NCBI GenBank assembly: GCA_003153875.1
Contig: PMBY01000255.1
Coordinates: forward strand, 1-6,685
Length of the DNA stretch: 6,685 nucleotides
From: Myxococcales bacterium
GTDB taxonomy: Bacteria > Myxococcota > Polyangia > Fen-1088
Direction: 5' to 3'
The notes below the pieces were generated by a model, which did not search any database, was not told where the DNA came from, and saw nothing but the letters and a program-made list of their open reading frames with translations. Below, piece after piece: positions 6,116 to 6,685 of the stretch (the stretch's first letter is position 1; the number at the start of each line of letters is the position of its first letter). Position numbers and translations under genes: made by a program.

Positions 6116-6685
6116 CTACATGACCAGCTTGTAGCCGATTCCATAGATGGTCACGATGTGGCGCGGGCTGGAGGCGTCTTCCTCGATCTTCTTGCGCAGC
6201 TTGACCACGAAGTTGTCCACCGCCCGGGTCTGGCTGTGTCCCGAGACGCCCCAGATCTTCTCGAGAATCTCTTCGCGACTCACTGGCTCGCCAATGCGTT
6301 CGTGCAGCAGCCGCACCAGCTCGACCTCGTAGAATGACAGCGGCATGGTCTTTCCCTTGCGCACCAACTCGTGGCGGCGCGGATGAATCACGACCGAGCC
6401 GATGGAGACCGCTTCGTCGAGGGGAACCGAGCGATACAACCGACGGAAGATGGCGTTGATCCGCGCCACCAGCTCGCCCACGGAGAAAGGCTTGGTCACG
6501 TAATCGTCCGCGCCCGCCTTGAGACCGCGAATCTTGTCGGTCTCCTGCGAGCGCGCGGTGAGCATGATGATGGGCACCACCGGGTGACTGCGCCGCATCT
6601 CCTCGCAGACTGAGAACCCATTGATGTCCGGCAACATGAGATCGAGGATGACCAGGTCGGCGCCGCGTTCCTGCAGCATCTTGAT
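6116..6685 (-). CDS. OmpR/PhoB-family two-component response regulator (N-terminus beyond window)
   Basis: The minus strand reads open from the window edge to TAG at 6118-6116, giving 189 residues. The partial receiver domain holds the phosphoacceptor Asp in VILDLMLPD (D15 of the visible part), the switch Thr in MLTAR (T43) and the conserved Lys in VTKPFS (K65). The C-terminal half (~95-189) is a winged-helix DNA-binding domain with the typical L-S-x-x-E-x-x-L-x-x-L pattern, [10 protein letters not shown], and the recognition-helix and wing block [17 protein letters not shown]...IYGIGYKL. About 35-40 N-terminal residues, including the acidic pocket Asp pair, should lie past 6685. The Met codon at 6679 falls inside the receiver fold and is not the true start. 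The protein would act as a phosphorylation-controlled transcription factor; its kinase partner and regulon are not visible. It converges on the membrane protein gene with only 18 bases between stop codons and no evident terminator hairpin. Confidence 0.96.
   Translation of the reverse strand: MKMLQERGADLVILDLMLPDINGFSVCEEMRRSHPVVPIIMLTARSQETDKIRGLKAGADDYVTKPFSVGELVARINAIFRRLYRSVPLDEAVSIGSVVIHPRRHELVRKGKTMPLSFYEVELVRLLHERIGEPVSREEILEKIWGVSGHSQTRAVDNFVVKLRKKIEEDASSPRHIVTIYGIGYKLVM

Overview
The window looks like a chromosomal piece of a high-GC Myxococcota bacterium, most likely a Polyangia/Sorangium-like lineage. This is inferred from the strong G/C bias at third codon positions, a glycine-linker plus cysteine-rich lipoprotein of a type common in that phylum, and a small secreted protein relic of a type I recall there. 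No species can be named from sequence alone.

Layout, left to right. 1-836 (minus) is the N-terminal 278 codons of a membrane-anchored family 2 glycosyltransferase of the cellulose/glucomannan synthase type, cut by the window edge. A good minus-strand promoter (870-897) lies just upstream. 907-1013 (minus) is a decayed second copy of the last ~36 codons of gltX. 1020-2375 (minus) is a 451-residue cysteine-rich predicted lipoprotein. 2382-2701 (minus) is a frameshifted small secreted-protein gene. 2727-4169 (minus) is an intact glutamyl-tRNA synthetase gene, gltX. A 308-base divergent intergenic region follows, then 4478-6097 (plus), a polytopic membrane protein with GT-C glycosyltransferase-like architecture. 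6116-6685 (minus) is an OmpR/PhoB-family response regulator, cut at its N-terminus by the window edge and convergent with the membrane protein.

The most informative structure is not a single gene. The 3' end of gltX occurs twice in the same orientation, at 2727-2834 (intact gene) and 907-1013 (relic), about 85% identical by hand count, with many differences silent and a 1-nt deletion in the relic. The copies bracket a ~1.7 kb segment holding the lipoprotein gene and the broken small gene. The lipoprotein stop codon sits directly against the start of the relic. The simplest reading is that foreign DNA carrying a gltX tail from a related strain recombined into gltX. That would have left an intact, possibly hybrid gltX on one side and the displaced native tail, still followed by the promoter of the glycosyltransferase gene, on the other. 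No integrase, transposase or terminal inverted repeat is visible, so the mechanism is inferred.

The remaining genes are housekeeping (gltX), envelope polysaccharide or glycan related (GT2 and the GT-C-like protein) and regulatory (response regulator). They do not form an obvious common pathway, and I see no defence system, CRISPR array, tRNA or rRNA.
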